This document shows positions 1 to 12,674 of a stretch of DNA of 64,000 nt, in pieces. Source of the stretch: Daldinia sp. FL1419. Its lineage: Eukaryota; Ascomycota; Sordariomycetes; Xylariales; Hypoxylaceae. Made by a program: the position numbers and the translations under genes. The notes under the pieces are model-generated. The model had not been told where the DNA came from. It searched no databases and saw nothing but the letters and a program-made list of their open reading frames with translations. Position 1 is the first letter of the stretch. Each line of letters starts with the position of its first letter. The DNA lies in assembly GCA_025201765.1 (NCBI GenBank), contig MU623351.1, positions 186,001-250,000 of the forward strand, in the 5' to 3' direction.

Positions 1-3000
1 CGCGGATGATTTACGAACTCTTCAGGACGGCAGCGCTAAGACGAAGCGCGCGAGAACCGGAAGGGGCATGTGGGGCCGCATGTTCGGGGGCGGTATCACT
101 TCACGATAATTATTTCATTTGTTTTGATTAGATGCATCAGCCAGGAGTTACGGATTTTGGATAAAGGCGCAAATTGTTACGAGCGGTGTAAGACTCCGAA
201 CGGGGGTTGAAAAATTCTCGACCTCTACTCTTGCTGTTTTCCCCATAGAGTGGGTGGGACCTTGTCGTCATGATACCTACACGTACAGCATTTGATAATA
301 ATAGGATGGGGAAAATGAGGTGCAGAAGAGGGGCGGGTTTAGGTATAATAGGCACTATGGAAAGCGGCGGATAGCATGCATTCTGGCATTGATTGCCTAT
401 GGGGCACAACGATAAAGGGAATATACAGATCACTGGAGTTCCGGGTCTCGAGGGGAAGCCAAAAAAATGAAATCATGGATTGGGTACTACATGGTATTGG
501 ATTGTTAATGGTACGGGAGCATCGATGAGATCTGTCGGCTTGATCGACGGACAAAACCAATAGCTAGCTAATTTACTGAAATGAAAATTCAACATTCGGT
601 AAAGAATGAGTCTTTTTTTTCTTTTTTTTTGTTGGTAATTAATTTGAGTGATTAATACGAAAAACGGTGAAGAAAGTTATGGCGGCACAGGAGTGTAGGC
701 TTCACAGGTTTAGACAATTACGAGACTATTTTTCGCCTCTTGCTTGTGAATAAATCTGTAATAGGCGCGCGTTTTTAATTCCTATATTTGGGCACCACCT
801 ATACTAATTTTCCATATGCAAGATCGTCCAGGTAGTTGCATCATTCCCGTCTTATTAAGCTCTTGACAATTAATTCGCCGCTCGGTAACGTTTGTTCGGT
901 TGCACCGACCCGTTACAATGCAGGACCGTCGGTATTTGGATTTTTCATCCCATGTCGCAGCACGCTACATGTGGTAAAGAAAGCAATAATCCATAAATAG
1001 GTTTATAGTTTATAGATGCATGTAAGGGGTTTGGGGTCTATGGCCTATGACATCGTTACGTAGTATTACCTTTCTATCTGGTAGTTATACAAGGACATAT
1101 ACAAGTAATCAATATCAAAATATCAGCTAGAGATATTGATAGATTGATAGCCTATTATTCTGTACTGCGATAATAATAAACTACCTACGATTATACTCGT
1201 AACTAGACCGAAATGAAACTACTTGGCCATTTCCCCCCTTTTTTCAGACGTACGGGAGCGGAAGGTAATGTTAGTAGCACTTGGGCGCATCGCCCGCGCA
1301 CAGTTGTGCCACCTTTAGAAGATATATTAACTAATAGTAGATTTATTGTATGTATTGCCAGTAGCGCGCGTCAAGGTGGCGGCGTTATGTGAGGGAGGGA
1401 TCTAGCCCCCTCTCCAGAGCTAGTATATGAGTTACATGGAGAAATAGAAACGCACCGACGATGCGGCACGGTGAACACGCCTCATTGTGCACAAGCCAAC
1501 AGAAGCGGATGCACGCAGACTTCCGCGGGCTGCTGGGTTTACGATTCCTCAACCTCCACAAAAGTTTCGATATGCAAAACAAACAAACAAAAATGCGATA
1601 GCTATTGGAGAATTGGGAAAAAGCATACATAGAAAGGCAGGTGGATGGGTTTCTGGTCCCTGTATGGATGGGAAATCCCGAGGATCACCTAGGTGAACAG
1701 ATGAAGCATCTCGAAATGGTAGTCGAGTGCTTCGAACAATCCTTCCGCGTTTCGGGGAGCCGCGGAGTGCCTTTTTGGGAGGAGGCATCGCACGAAATGG
1801 GATATGTGAGAGTGGCAAAGAAACCGGCCCTCCGACCCTCAACGACGAAATGCGTCAATGCACTGGTTTCGGCCGAGTATAGAAGAATCCATTTACTGGA
1901 GCTGCGTTGTTTACATCCCATACCTACCTGGTACACTACTATGCTCACCTATTCGGGTAGCATTCTTGTCCGGTCCCCAGGGTTGTTATATTTATTCCGC
2001 CTCGCAGTGGGAACGGGCGGATTTCGACATCGTTGCGATCCGCCCGATTCCCGATTCCCTCTTATCCTAATTATATAATAAGCGGACAATACCGATGCCC
2101 AACCTGGGTGATACTCCTAAAATGGTCTCAAGGAAGGAAAGGGAAGGGAATGAGAGCGGCATAAAGCTAATCCACTCCACTCCTCACGCATCATCAGGAT
2201 GGCCGTCCCAAGCGTCATGATGCTCGTCGTGCGCGGACGCGGACCACCGGCGATACGCGGAGCAGGATTGTTTGTATTGCGCATCGCGCCCCTATTTGTT
2301 TTGGCGAAGCAATGCGGCCGATAGGGTAGCCTGAGTGTTGTGTTCTTCTCTAGATCTTTCGTCACATCGAAATCATAGGCTATCAGATCGTCCGTAGAAT
2401 GCATGCTTTTAGGGTAAAATTCCTTTTTTTTTCTTTTTTCTTTTTTGGTGCTGTTGGACGGAAAAAAAAGAAGCATGGATGGAACACAGCCACGTTAGGA
2501 TGAATCTTGTACTCCGCCCGCAAAACTATGCGCTCGATGTTTGCTAAGATTCCAAGGCGTTACGATATCACGGCGGCTGGAGCAGTGCGACGGGACGACG
2601 GGAACCTGCGTCGCGAGGCAAACATGTACGAGGTTGGTGATGAGATTTGATAGTGTGTATTCGTAGAGCCAATAAATGGTATATATTCAGGTGGTCCCGG
2701 GTTTCTGGTAGCGGACACGAGACTAGCGAACAATGCGCCCGTATTATCAGATGATGTTAAATCCGAAGTAACCATCTTTCGTTGGGGGCCGAAAATACTT
2801 CAAAGGGAGAAGAGGATGACGTAGGCCTGTGCTCGATAGACATTTTGTTAAGTTTCATCGTCGTCGCATGCTTTGACTACGGCTTACTATGTATGGATGC
2901 GCAGATATAAAAGTGCAACTAACTTATAACTAGTTATACTAAGTAATTAACTCATTCATAATCATGACTTCAGCTTAGGTTGGACTTATACTCATAAGGC

Positions 3001-5916
3001 AAATCCGAAGTCCAGCCTTGAGTCAATATGCCTGGGTGGTAGGTAAGCAGTAACTAATTCCGCCTGATTGCTTTGAAAAAGAGTTATGAGTCTGCCTGCA
3101 TATCCCAAAGTCTTACACGGCAAACAGCCCAAGTCATACCATGCCAGCCTTAGGTAGGTAACTAACATCCAGCTCCCGACGAGCAACCTAGTCAGCCGCA
3201 CCATCTCCGCATCGAGAAATGCCTCGCTAGGCTGTCTGTGCTTGCTCGACTCCAGCTGAAAACAGCGTGAACTATCTAACCTAGGCAGTTCACTAACTAA
3301 TCTCATCCGAGTAGGTATCTACTACGTACGCACTTGTCTAAGAAGTGCAAATCTCCCCTCCTCCTCCTCCTCCCCCTTTTCCCCGCCCAAGCTGGACGGA
3401 TTTCACTATTCTGCTAGGAGCTGCGTCCTCTGCTAGGTGCGGTGCTATACTACCTATAGTCTAGTAAGTCCAAGCGTTCCTATATCTCCGATTGCTTCCC
3501 ACGCGGCGCGGGCCCCGTATCTTAGCCAATCCGCAAACCTGGTTCTGGGCCTTACTACAACCGCCCTGCCTCAGGCACCTCGGGTACCTCAGCTATCCGC
3601 GAGAGGGAAAAGGGCTCGTCGCCCGCCCCCGGGGTGATTGGACCAGGGATCTAGAACACGCTGCGGGCGCGCTAGGAGGTATGGACCCGTTGCGTCGGGG
3701 CGCGCTAGGTTTGCGCTAAAGGGTAGGCTTTGCTTGGTCTGGGGTTGGGAGGTGGAACGGCGGGTTTTTTTTCTGGGGATGCTGGTGGTTTATTACTGCG
3801 CTGGAGGACGCTAAGTAGGTTGTTTTGTCGATGCTATACATAGCGTAGGGACTAGACGTAGATCCAGCCGTGGGATCGGACGGACTATCTGACTATATGG
3901 TGTCTTCGTCGGTAATTTGAACGGCTGTTTCAGCATTCCGCTTCAGCGAAGATCGAGGCCGGATATTAGTTGGATAGTTAGCGTGGAGGTTAACGGCACG
4001 GGTTGTGGTATAGTCAGGGGTAAGTCGATAGGGTTGCTAATGGACTCTTCGACTTTCTAACCCTTTGGCTTAATAATATAGCCATTAAGAAGAATTTACG
4101 GTTTAATTTAATTAATTAATCCTCCGGAGGCTTTTATGTCGGCTCGTGTTGGACTTGTGTTTGGTGGTCTGCCGCGCCGTTTTCTGTCAGCGGCGCGGGG
4201 ACTTGTAATTTTTGAACACGGGTGAACTGTGTTGCTTACCTCGTAAACGATTAATTAATTACAAGTTACGATCAAGTTGATATTAAGCTATGAAGCTAAT
4301 ATTAATCATCTCTTAAATGCGGTCGATAGACTACCTAGGTATATTTTCGGTTCTTGGTACATCTTTCGAACTTCAGCATTGGCTGTTGTTAGAAAATTCA
4401 TATAACCAATCAAATTTAACTAATAGGGCCTATGGCTTTGACGATAGGTTTTCGTTATCCACCACTCAAAGACTAGTCCTACAACTGGGCTACTTCGGGA
4501 TATACAGAAAGTTGCACTTTTCATTCTAGGTTGGATACCCTGTATACCTCCGGGCTCATATAGGTAGGTGCCCAGCTCCTATGCAGGTGAGGTACCTACC
4601 TAGGCATTGTACTTGTAAGTAAAATTTACCTGTAAAAGCATAGGTACCTACCTACATTTACAACAAGTGTAGAGTCTGCAATTTCCTATTACTCAGATTC
4701 TAATACAAATTTATGCTTAGGATTAAAACTTCGTTAGAAAGCCTTGTTTTCTATATAAAAATCAGAATCAATGTGATGTTATCAAAACTCCGAAAAGTTC
4801 TGAGGTCGGATAAAGCGGGATTAGCGATGTACGAACAACGCCCTGCCTTAAGCTTCGTGACCGTTTTTCTATTTAAGTAAAGCCTGGCTGATAAATCATT
4901 TACCTAACTTTACGGGGTATCTCCCGTCTTTCCCCATTGGTAACTGACCATCTACGTGCAACACCTTCACGACATGCCTCTAGTATATCTACAAGTTGAC
5001 TACTTTAGCATTATAAGCTTAAACTGCTATTCTAGGTTATGAAGGCTCTAAAGTATATGATTCATTATGATGACAAGGTATTTATTCTAACTTTTGTCGA
5101 TATCTTATAGCCCCCAGACTTTAGGGGGCTGGGGTAAAACTGTGCTGAATTAATGCTGACTCGTCATCGTCACTTACTAACAACCAAATGAGATACTTTA
5201 AAGGCTGTAAGCTTATGACCCCTTCTTGATCTTGGCGTCTCTCTGACCCTGCCGTGGGTCCTTTACTTTGCTAAAGGGTGCAATTCTACGTAAATGTTAC
5301 CACACATACTCCCCCATTAGGAGAGAGCATTGAAAGAGCTAGCTTGCAAAGCAGGCTGGGGAAAATGTAACCCAAATATTTCTTTGGCTAGATTGGACTA
5401 AGTCGATATAAGCCTCTTGCGAACACGTCTCTTGGCTCGGAGGAACTTCTATTATGCAGCCGCCTCGGAGATATATACATCCCTTAGCTAGGTAGACGCC
5501 GGTCAGGGTAACTTTGTTCGCCGATTTGAGTGTTATGTTCTGGGGCGCTATTTTAATAGTAGTTACATTCATACACCCTCATAAATATCATAATTCATCC
5601 TAAGTTGGAGCACGACCGCTCTCAATCTTGATTTTCAGCTCATAGCATAGTTCTGATATCAAAGTCCTCCCCCCCCCCCCATGGAAACATGATATGTTGG
5701 AGCCCGCTGCTTCGGTGGCGGGGATTTCGTACATGGCTTACACTTTCGAGTGACAATAGACTTATGCAGCCCAACAGATCAATAATTAGATCGTAGTCAC
5801 CCGGTATATCCGTAGAGAAAGAGGGTTTTCTCCTCTCCTCTTCGTTAATCTTGCTCAGTATTGCGCATTATCAAGTAATATCGGAACCCCCAAACAGAGC
5901 ACAGCCTGACTTCAAA
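1..5916. other. Gene-poor 5' region, no supportable gene
   Basis: I see no open frame with recognisable protein features, credible codon use or paired splice sites on either strand. The longest frames (about 157 codons at 1605-2078 on plus, 104 codons at 2992-3306 on minus) look like chance. The stretch holds T-rich runs near 610-630 and 2432-2455, a run of at least 12 C at about 5669-5680, and a cluster of TAGGTA/TACCTA words at 4332-4341, 4561-4606 and 4641-4656. It may be decayed repeats or simply intergenic DNA. Confidence 0.55.
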
Positions 5917-6396
5917 ATGCCTGTAAATAACTCGACAAAAGCCATCGAGCGAACGAATTTAACATGTCCTAAAAAGCGCCTATTTGTTTGCTGCGATGGG
6001 ACGTGGATGGATGCCGTCGGTACCGACAATCCCCTCACAAATGTTGCCCGCCTTTCTCGTTGCATCAAGCCTGTGTCTTTGGAAGACGGCGACCCAGTCC
6101 TTCAAATTGTACATTACCAAACTGGAATTGGTCGAGGGACTTCGAAAGTTGGGAGACTTATAGATGGTGCTACTGGTAGAGGTGGGTATCTACCATTACC
6201 CCATAGCTTCGGTTATATTACCTAGATTAAATTTACCAAGATCTAACACTTATAGGCATATCTACTAATATCATGGACGCATATAGTTTTATATGTCATA
6301 ACTTTAACAAGGATAAAGACGAGATCTACCTTGTTGGCTTCTCTTATGGTGCCTTTATAGTTTGTTGTTTAGTGAAACTTATTAATGATATTGGTA

Positions 6397-6439
6397 ATGT
6401 GCCCCATAAGTTAATTAATTAAATTAATTAATTGATTAA
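6397..6439 (+). repeat. Left terminal inverted repeat of the 1.87 kb element
   Basis: This 43-base arm pairs with 8225-8267 on the opposite strand. The mismatches are transitions only, mostly in TpA-generating contexts, which is what RIP would leave on an originally perfect repeat. Confidence 0.8.
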
Positions 6440-8224
6440 TTTTTAAAAATTTTCTAATTTAATTATAAATAATTTAATTATAATAATTAAAATTAATTAA
6501 AAATTTAATTAAATATTATTATTAAAAATTAGATTTATTATTTTATAAATTTTTGTATTATGATTAAAAGTATTATAAATTTTATAATATTGTTGATTTT
6601 AGCGTTGTTATTTTGGGGGACCCTTTTTAATAACCTTTTTAAAAACCTTAGGATCTATACCTTTTTTTTTAACCTGTATAACCTTTCTCTTAACTTGAGT
6701 AAAAGGTCCTCTATATTATAAATGTTTATTTTTGACCTATTAATGTTTAGAAAATATATGATTTATTTTTCGTAAATTAACTATTTTCTTTTTTTAATAG
6801 CATTATTTTATATAATAATTTATATATAATTTTACTTAATTTATTTATAGCGGAAATTATATACGTTAATAAGCTAAAATAATGGTTAATAATTTAGTTT
6901 TTAATGTAAATAATTTGGTAAGCAGTTTTATTAATGTTTTAAAACATTTGGGATATCCAAAATAGGTTTGGTAAACCCTTAAAACTTGGGTTTAACGACA
7001 GTATATAAGCTATTTTAATAATATTTAATATTAAAATTATTTTATTAATGTTTAATGGCATTAGTTTAATAGTTTTAAATCTTGATTTAATATTATTTTT
7101 GGTAAATGAGGTTTAAAATGCCTGGTGAAATACCAGGAAAAATTCTTTTTTACCAATATATATAATATTATAGTGTATTAGATTTTTAATTACCAAACCA
7201 TACGAGTGTTTTAATAGTGAAAAAACAGATATATTAAAAGGTTAAAACCTGTGGGATAAATGTGTAAGCATATATAGGATTATAATATTATTATCTCAGC
7301 AATAATCTTGAAATTTAATTAATATATGATTTTTATAACTATTAATAATTAGGAGGCGTTTGGCACCCATAGCACACGCTTTTATATATTTGTTAAAATA
7401 CATAATTTATTTTAAAACAATTTCATTCATCGTCCAACTATTATTGAAGAGCTTAATTACCTAATTACCAAAAAAAATATTATAACAATATTATGATGTT
7501 AGGTATAATTTATTTATAATTATTACAAATAAAAATATTATTCAACCTTACAAATTAATTATTACAAATATTATAACCTATTTTTAATTGTTAGGTTTTA
7601 TTTATCAAAGCCTAGGTTTTTTTTTAACATTTATTATTATTATTTTAGTAATAATAATACCTATTATAAAATCTGTTTTGTTAAAATTAAATATATCTTT
7701 AATTATAATATTATATTTCACAATAATATTCTCCACAAATCAAAACTATATGTAAAAAACCTCAAACTATTTGCATAAAACCTTTTAATAATCTATATAA
7801 TAATTTATATATATTCATAAAACTAATTAACACCATATAAAATTTAAGGTTTAATTAATTTCAACATATATTTCATCACATTTAAAAAGCAATATATTAA
7901 CCATTTTTTTAATGTAAAACAACCAGGAAAAAAATATTTGGGCATTTAATTCAATAATATATTAAATTATTAATTATTTTTTTATTTTAATTAATTAATA
8001 ATAAATTTCCATTATATTTACATATTATTTTGTATTATAAAACCTATCACATAACATTAAAAATAGGATTTCATACACATTAAAAACCTTCCTAAAATTT
8101 AATCTTTCATAATTACAATAAGCATTTAACACTAGGTTTATTTTAAATTCTTTTATAAAGTAAAACATTTTAAATTGGTTAAATAATTAATATTTAAAAA
8201 AATAAAATGATATTTTAAGATATT

Positions 8225-8267
8225 TTGATCAATTAACTAATTTAATCAATTAACTTATGGGATACAT
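8225..8267 (-). repeat. Right terminal inverted repeat of the 1.87 kb element
   Basis: This is the inverted partner of 6397-6439. It ends immediately before the TA at 8268-8269, after which the interrupted reading frame resumes. Confidence 0.8.
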
Positions 8268-9793
8268 TATCCTTACTAAGATTGGCCTGTCTTATTTTCC
8301 AAAGCTGTTCAACAGCTGGAAAGCCACCATGGCCGAAGAAAACTCCTCGGAATTAGAAAGGCTTCGCTCGAAAGTAAAAGATCTCGAACGTAAGTTCAAG
8401 CGGGAGTTTGTTATGCCTGGTAGCGTTCGCATAAAAGCTCTTGGAATTTGGGACGCTGTAAGCGCTCTTGGAGTTCCCCTCCCCTCACAGATCCCTCAGC
8501 CCACAAGCAAGACATATCGTAATGTGCATAAATCTATGCCGGGAAATGTGGATCATTGTTATCATGCTCTTTCTTTGGGTGAGAAAAGAAAGCATTTCCG
8601 GCCAATAGTTTGGAAAACCAAATCAGACAGCTCGTCTAGTGGTAATATAAAGCAGTGCTGGTTCATGGGACAACACGGTGATGTTGGAGGTGGAAACCCT
8701 GATAAGCTCTGGCTCAGCAACCTGTCTTTGATTTGGATGATGGCTCACTTAGCCAAGACGGGCGCAAACTTTGACGTGGGAACATTATCCGCGTTACTGG
8801 ATCCTAAAGAGCTGTGGTCTCATGGCGAGTCACGGACTGTAGGGGGTAACGAGGACGGGACTTTCTCGCCTTCGCCATTTTGGGAAGGGAAAGGGGAAGA
8901 GGAAAAGAAAATAGTGCATCCCTACTTCCTATCATCGAGGACAACTATGAATGAAACCGGAGGTGACGCGGGGGAACAGCTATTAAACGACGCTTCAAAG
9001 GGGAGACTTCAAAGAGGTAAGACCAAACGATCTTGACTGCTGAGAGGCCAAATACTAAGTTCAATCATGGATAGTGTGGAGCGATCTCCCGCGAAAGCTC
9101 TCATATATGTTTATGGGGATACAAAAGAGGATCCCAGGAAAGAGGAGCGGAGAGCTAATGCACTGGAGTGTACGCTTATTTTCCATGAGAGGCCGGACCG
9201 AGCCGATCTTACAAGACTGGGTTATGGTGCGGGATGGCGCCGTACCTTCCTGGATCCAAGAGGAAGATCTACTATCTTCGTATAAGTCTTATCTCAGAAG
9301 ATCTAGGGATGAAATGGGGAAGTATCACAAAATCAGAGAGGATGAAATATTCCCAGAAGAAGAAACTCTCCTCAAGGAGTGGATATGGCCAGAATCTCAG
9401 ATGCCCGAGCCAGAAGCCAGTTCGAGTGATCCTCACGTCAAGGCGAGAATATTCTTGAGGTATAGCATACAAGAGGCCCGAGAGCCAACGCGGCTCTATA
9501 CTCACCCGCGATTAAAGCCACTGATGGGTGAGTTTGAAGCAATGGAACAAAAGTCGCGTAAATTCTACATCAATCAATTACCTGGGGCTCTTGAAGCTCT
9601 ATAAGAAGGGTCGTCGGAGTCTCAAAGCGACTGACATCCTGGTATATCTGTATAGAGATGGTGAAGGCGTTGAACATACAGCAAGACCAATATTCCAAGC
9701 TCCTTAGAATTATGTTATCTACCAATTTGGGCTTATGATGATGATGAATAGTGACCGAGTGAACGATTTACTAAATTATACTATCGGACAAAA

Positions 9794-11422
9794 TTAATTT
9801 AATACAATCTCTCTCACTAGGCCTGACTTCACCCAACCCCTGGCGAAGTTTCTTCCCAAACCTAGCAAAATCGTGAGCCACCATACCCGACCAATCCAGC
9901 CATCGTACCACATCGCCGCTTCTAATCCTTTCCTCTTTCTCGCATCCTTCACGGTTCTTGATATCGCACCTTCTACCACCACCGCAACGCCGTTTAAAGC
10001 GAAGAACTTGGCTTCACCAGCAGCACTACTCCAATCGCCACCTAGAACGCCTCTTACGGAAAAGGAGTGCACAAACGCACTAGAAAGAAATCCACCTAAA
10101 ACTTTGCCCACATCTGCGGGTTCATTGTGTGACTTCCCCGTCAGTTTTCTCTCCACCCACTCCCCAGGCCAGACGCCATACACAAGAAACAATCGTGCGA
10201 ATAGCCTGTGCCATCCGTAGGACCAGAACTTACGCACTGACGTGATGTCCCAAATCCTAGTACTGTATAGGGGTGGGAAGAAAGCCAAAGGGCTAGGCGC
10301 AAGCGGACTAAGCATAATCGCGAAGAGAGAATGACCCAGCGAAAACGCTGCCATGAGGAACGCGCCCAGAGAACCTGTAAGCAGAAGTTGTACCGGGAGG
10401 GGTAGGACTTCGTCGAAAAGCTCGCGGGAGTGCCGTTCTTCGCCGCTGGGCCATGTTAGGTCTGAATACGCAGCGAGATATCGCAAGTACGTAGTCCTAA
10501 TGACAAGCCAACTAACCAGCAAGACGGGAGTCGTATGCACGAGGATGCTATGAACGCGGTTGCCAACTGTAGGTAGCCAAGTCTTACGCGTGTGCCGCAC
10601 GTCGGCTGTCGTCCACGTGAAGCCCACTCCGCGCATGCTCAGCTCGAGCTCGAGAGCCCAGGCGGCGCGGTCGCGGAGAGATCGCGGCCAGCCGCACTCT
10701 GTCGTAGCCGTTTCGAGGACGGGCTGCGGGTCTGGTCCGTGCAACGTACGCTGTACCGCGTAGTAGGAGTCGCAGGCTGCGTTGGGGATGGAATTTGACA
10801 TCCTGCGGGCTGCGTGGCTGATTCCAATGGAGAAGCTTGAACGTCTGCCTTCGCTACCGTTCGACACGGCTTCGTCTTGGGTCGATTTGACGGCTAAATC
10901 ATCTTTACTGGTTGTGATTCTTTCCTTATGGGAATATGGCTCCTTAACCCCTCCGTCAGACCATTCTTTTGCTACAGCGATCTCTTCGGGCATGGATGCT
11001 TCAACTCTTGGCTTGTGTACATATTTGACCCGCCGGGGAATGTGCTTGAAGAAATAGGGGCTTATGAAAAAGGCGTCAATCACCCTACACCCGCCATAAA
11101 GGCCGACGAGGCCAAGCTGGTAGGTGAGTCCGATACTCTGCGGGACATGATAGGCGAGTGGTAACCGGAAGAAGAGGATCCCGGCTGTTAAGGCAAGGAT
11201 ATTGCGAATTGTTTTCACGTATACCGAGTTGATAATCGGAGGAGGTGGTGGGGCAAGGAGAAGGAGAGCGACGTAGTAAATCAGCGGCGGAAGTACGGCA
11301 GCGGTGAACGTGAGAGGTTGGCTTCCTGGTATGGGACGAAGACCTGGCCGCGGCGTAGGATTACAAATTAGAGCGTGAAGCTGGGCGATGAATTCGGAAC
11401 CAAACGGCATCGTTTCGCTCAT
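9794..11422 (-). CDS. Wax synthase-like membrane-bound O-acyltransferase
   Basis: This is a single uninterrupted frame of 542 residues starting at ATG 11422. It belongs to the wax synthase domain family of MBOAT-type acyltransferases, which esterify alcohols with acyl-CoA in membranes; fungal relatives often sit in secondary-metabolite clusters. There are hydrophobic helices near residues 40-60, 70-90 and 100-120, then a polar charged insert of about 100 residues (roughly 140-240). After that come the RGVGFTWTT segment and more helices around 290-310 and 350-385. The family's S-V-R-x-F-W-x-x-x-W-H motif and the histidine in SSAFVHSF, the likely catalytic residue, follow. It lies 189 bp beyond the DUF2235 remnant, tail to tail. 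The exact substrate cannot be told from sequence, and no other pathway gene is adjacent. Confidence 0.85.
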   Translation of the reverse strand: MSETMPFGSEFIAQLHALICNPTPRPGLRPIPGSQPLTFTAAVLPPLIYYVALLLLAPPPPPIINSVYVKTIRNILALTAGILFFRLPLAYHVPQSIGLTYQLGLVGLYGGCRVIDAFFISPYFFKHIPRRVKYVHKPRVEASMPEEIAVAKEWSDGGVKEPYSHKERITTSKDDLAVKSTQDEAVSNGSEGRRSSFSIGISHAARRMSNSIPNAACDSYYAVQRTLHGPDPQPVLETATTECGWPRSLRDRAAWALELELSMRGVGFTWTTADVRHTRKTWLPTVGNRVHSILVHTTPVLLVSWLVIRTTYLRYLAAYSDLTWPSGEERHSRELFDEVLPLPVQLLLTGSLGAFLMAAFSLGHSLFAIMLSPLAPSPLAFFPPLYSTRIWDITSVRKFWSYGWHRLFARLFLVYGVWPGEWVERKLTGKSHNEPADVGKVLGGFLSSAFVHSFSVRGVLGGDWSSAAGEAKFFALNGVAVVVEGAISRTVKDARKRKGLEAAMWYDGWIGRVWWLTILLGLGRNFARGWVKSGLVREIVLN

Positions 11423-12674
11423 ATGTATGTAGGTAGGTCGGTATACAATATAAATACAACTTGGAGATAGGAATACATGGAAGGGAAATTTATTCGTATT
11501 TAGAACATATTATGAGTTGAGGCTTTAAATATGAAGAGCTGGGTCTGATTTGGAGATGGTGATGAGGGGAATTGTACCCGAATACATCATGACGTGGGAA
11601 TGAGTTAGGCACATGACATTAAAGTCGAGATCATAATTGACTTTATATAGAACCTTGAAAGTCAACTTTGAATTAATGTACGAAAAAGAGAGATCGTTTT
11701 CTTTGGTTATGGATATTCTTTTATGAAAGGGTTGGGTTTATTCCTATTAATCGAGACTTATAAGTCGATTTGACTCAAAATGTTAACTTTTATTAATTAT
11801 AACTAGCCCGATCTCAATATCAAGTTACTTACTTAGGTAGGTAGATATATAGACTGGGATGAATACGGGGGATATAATATTCTCTCCGCGGCCCGGCATA
11901 AAGCCCGGTTACGCAGTGAGAAAACGAGGAAAGCTGACGCGCCATAAGCACTATCAACTCACCTATCTTGAGCTTCCACGACTCGGTTAAATGAGAGGTG
12001 TACTTGCTTTAGATAGTTTATCACCTGCGAACTGTTAGCGAGGAATAGCCTTAGCTATCAACATCAATGGAGTTAATTCTTGAGGTATGGTTGGTTGCCC
12101 AGGTACCTATTCGGTGAGCAATGTAGTTTATTCGGGCCAGTCACATCAAGCTCTCCACTAGAGATAGTATTAGGAGAAAAAGAAATAGTTAAAATCTGCG
12201 CATCTGAATTTTTCCCTTGCCACTTGGCTAGAGGCCGTCTAAGCTGGCCGGCGTAATGGGGCAAGGGGAATATGACAATACTGTAGAGCGATACCTAGCA
12301 ATGGCATGAAACATGTCGGCCAAGCATTTAGCTCCTAAAATACATTGTGCCATCCTCGATGGGATGGATGACTCCGATCGAGTAGCTGTGCGGCAAGAAA
12401 AGCAAAAAGAAACAAACGGTATCTATGCACCTGGGCCGTTTTCCGGAACGCCGTATGTCCATGGGCCCCATCGATATGTGGGAAAATACCGGTGTCGGTG
12501 CACTCTCTAACACAGCTAGCCGCCTCGAACCAAACGCAAATAATTAGGTATCTTCATAACCATATGAGTATCATCAAGGATCATCCGGAATGCCTACTAC
12601 GCCAGGCGGTATTGTGTGGTTTCTACGATGGGGATCCGAAGAGCTAGCGAGGCTGACGCTATACCACTAGATTA
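11423..12674. other. Intergenic region between two minus-strand genes
   Basis: It holds the upstream region of the acyltransferase, including TAGGTAGGT words near 11431 and 11834, and the 3' flank of the nucleotidyltransferase. The small frames here (for example 12313-12510) have no protein-like features. Nothing else is seen. Confidence 0.5.

Larger units (their letters stand above)
6397..8267. mobile_element. RIP-degraded Tc1/mariner (Fot/pogo-like) DNA transposon, 1871 bp
   Basis: The element is bounded by TA at 6395-6396 and TA at 8268-8269, the target duplication typical of Tc1/mariner elements. Its first and last 43 bases are inverted repeats (ATGTGCCCCATAAG at the left tip; the complement of the right end begins ATGTATCCCATAAG). 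They have about five mismatches, all transitions. The interior is extremely AT-rich with stops in every frame, as expected after repeat-induced point mutation, so no transposase can be read. Length, TA target and roughly 43-bp arms fit Fot1/pogo-type elements of filamentous fungi; the subfamily is inferred, not demonstrated. It sits inside a DUF2235 coding exon. Confidence 0.85.
5917..9604 (+). pseudogene. DUF2235 alpha/beta-hydrolase gene interrupted by a transposon
   Basis: This is a DUF2235 (Tle1-like phospholipase fold) gene. Exon 1 is 5917-6181, with the family's N-terminal strand motif around CCDGTW. Intron 6182-6255 is followed by an exon from 6256 that carries the nucleophile elbow GFSYG near 6340. 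A TA-flanked element (6397-8267) then breaks the frame. Coding resumes at 8268-9016 with the family's IKALGIWDAV and QHGDVGGGN motifs, which supply the likely catalytic Asp and His. Intron 9017-9074 has a TACTAA-type branch point. The last exon is 9075-9604. Removing the element and one TA copy restores the frame exactly, so the gene was probably intact before insertion. The first ATG at 5917 is chosen because the frame upstream has only a TTG. The elbow usually reads GFSRGAFT; here it reads GFSYGAFI, and all the inferred changes are C-to-T or G-to-A. The function in fungi is not established. As it stands, the product would stop shortly after the elbow. Confidence 0.85.

Noticed and set aside
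1605..2078. 157-codon plus-strand frame
   Set aside because: It starts at a non-ATG codon, has no domain or signal, and its composition drifts along the frame. It is probably chance in gene-poor DNA.
12313..12510. 65-codon plus-strand frame
   Set aside because: It lacks domain features and lies in the 3' flank of a minus-strand gene. Chance is likely.
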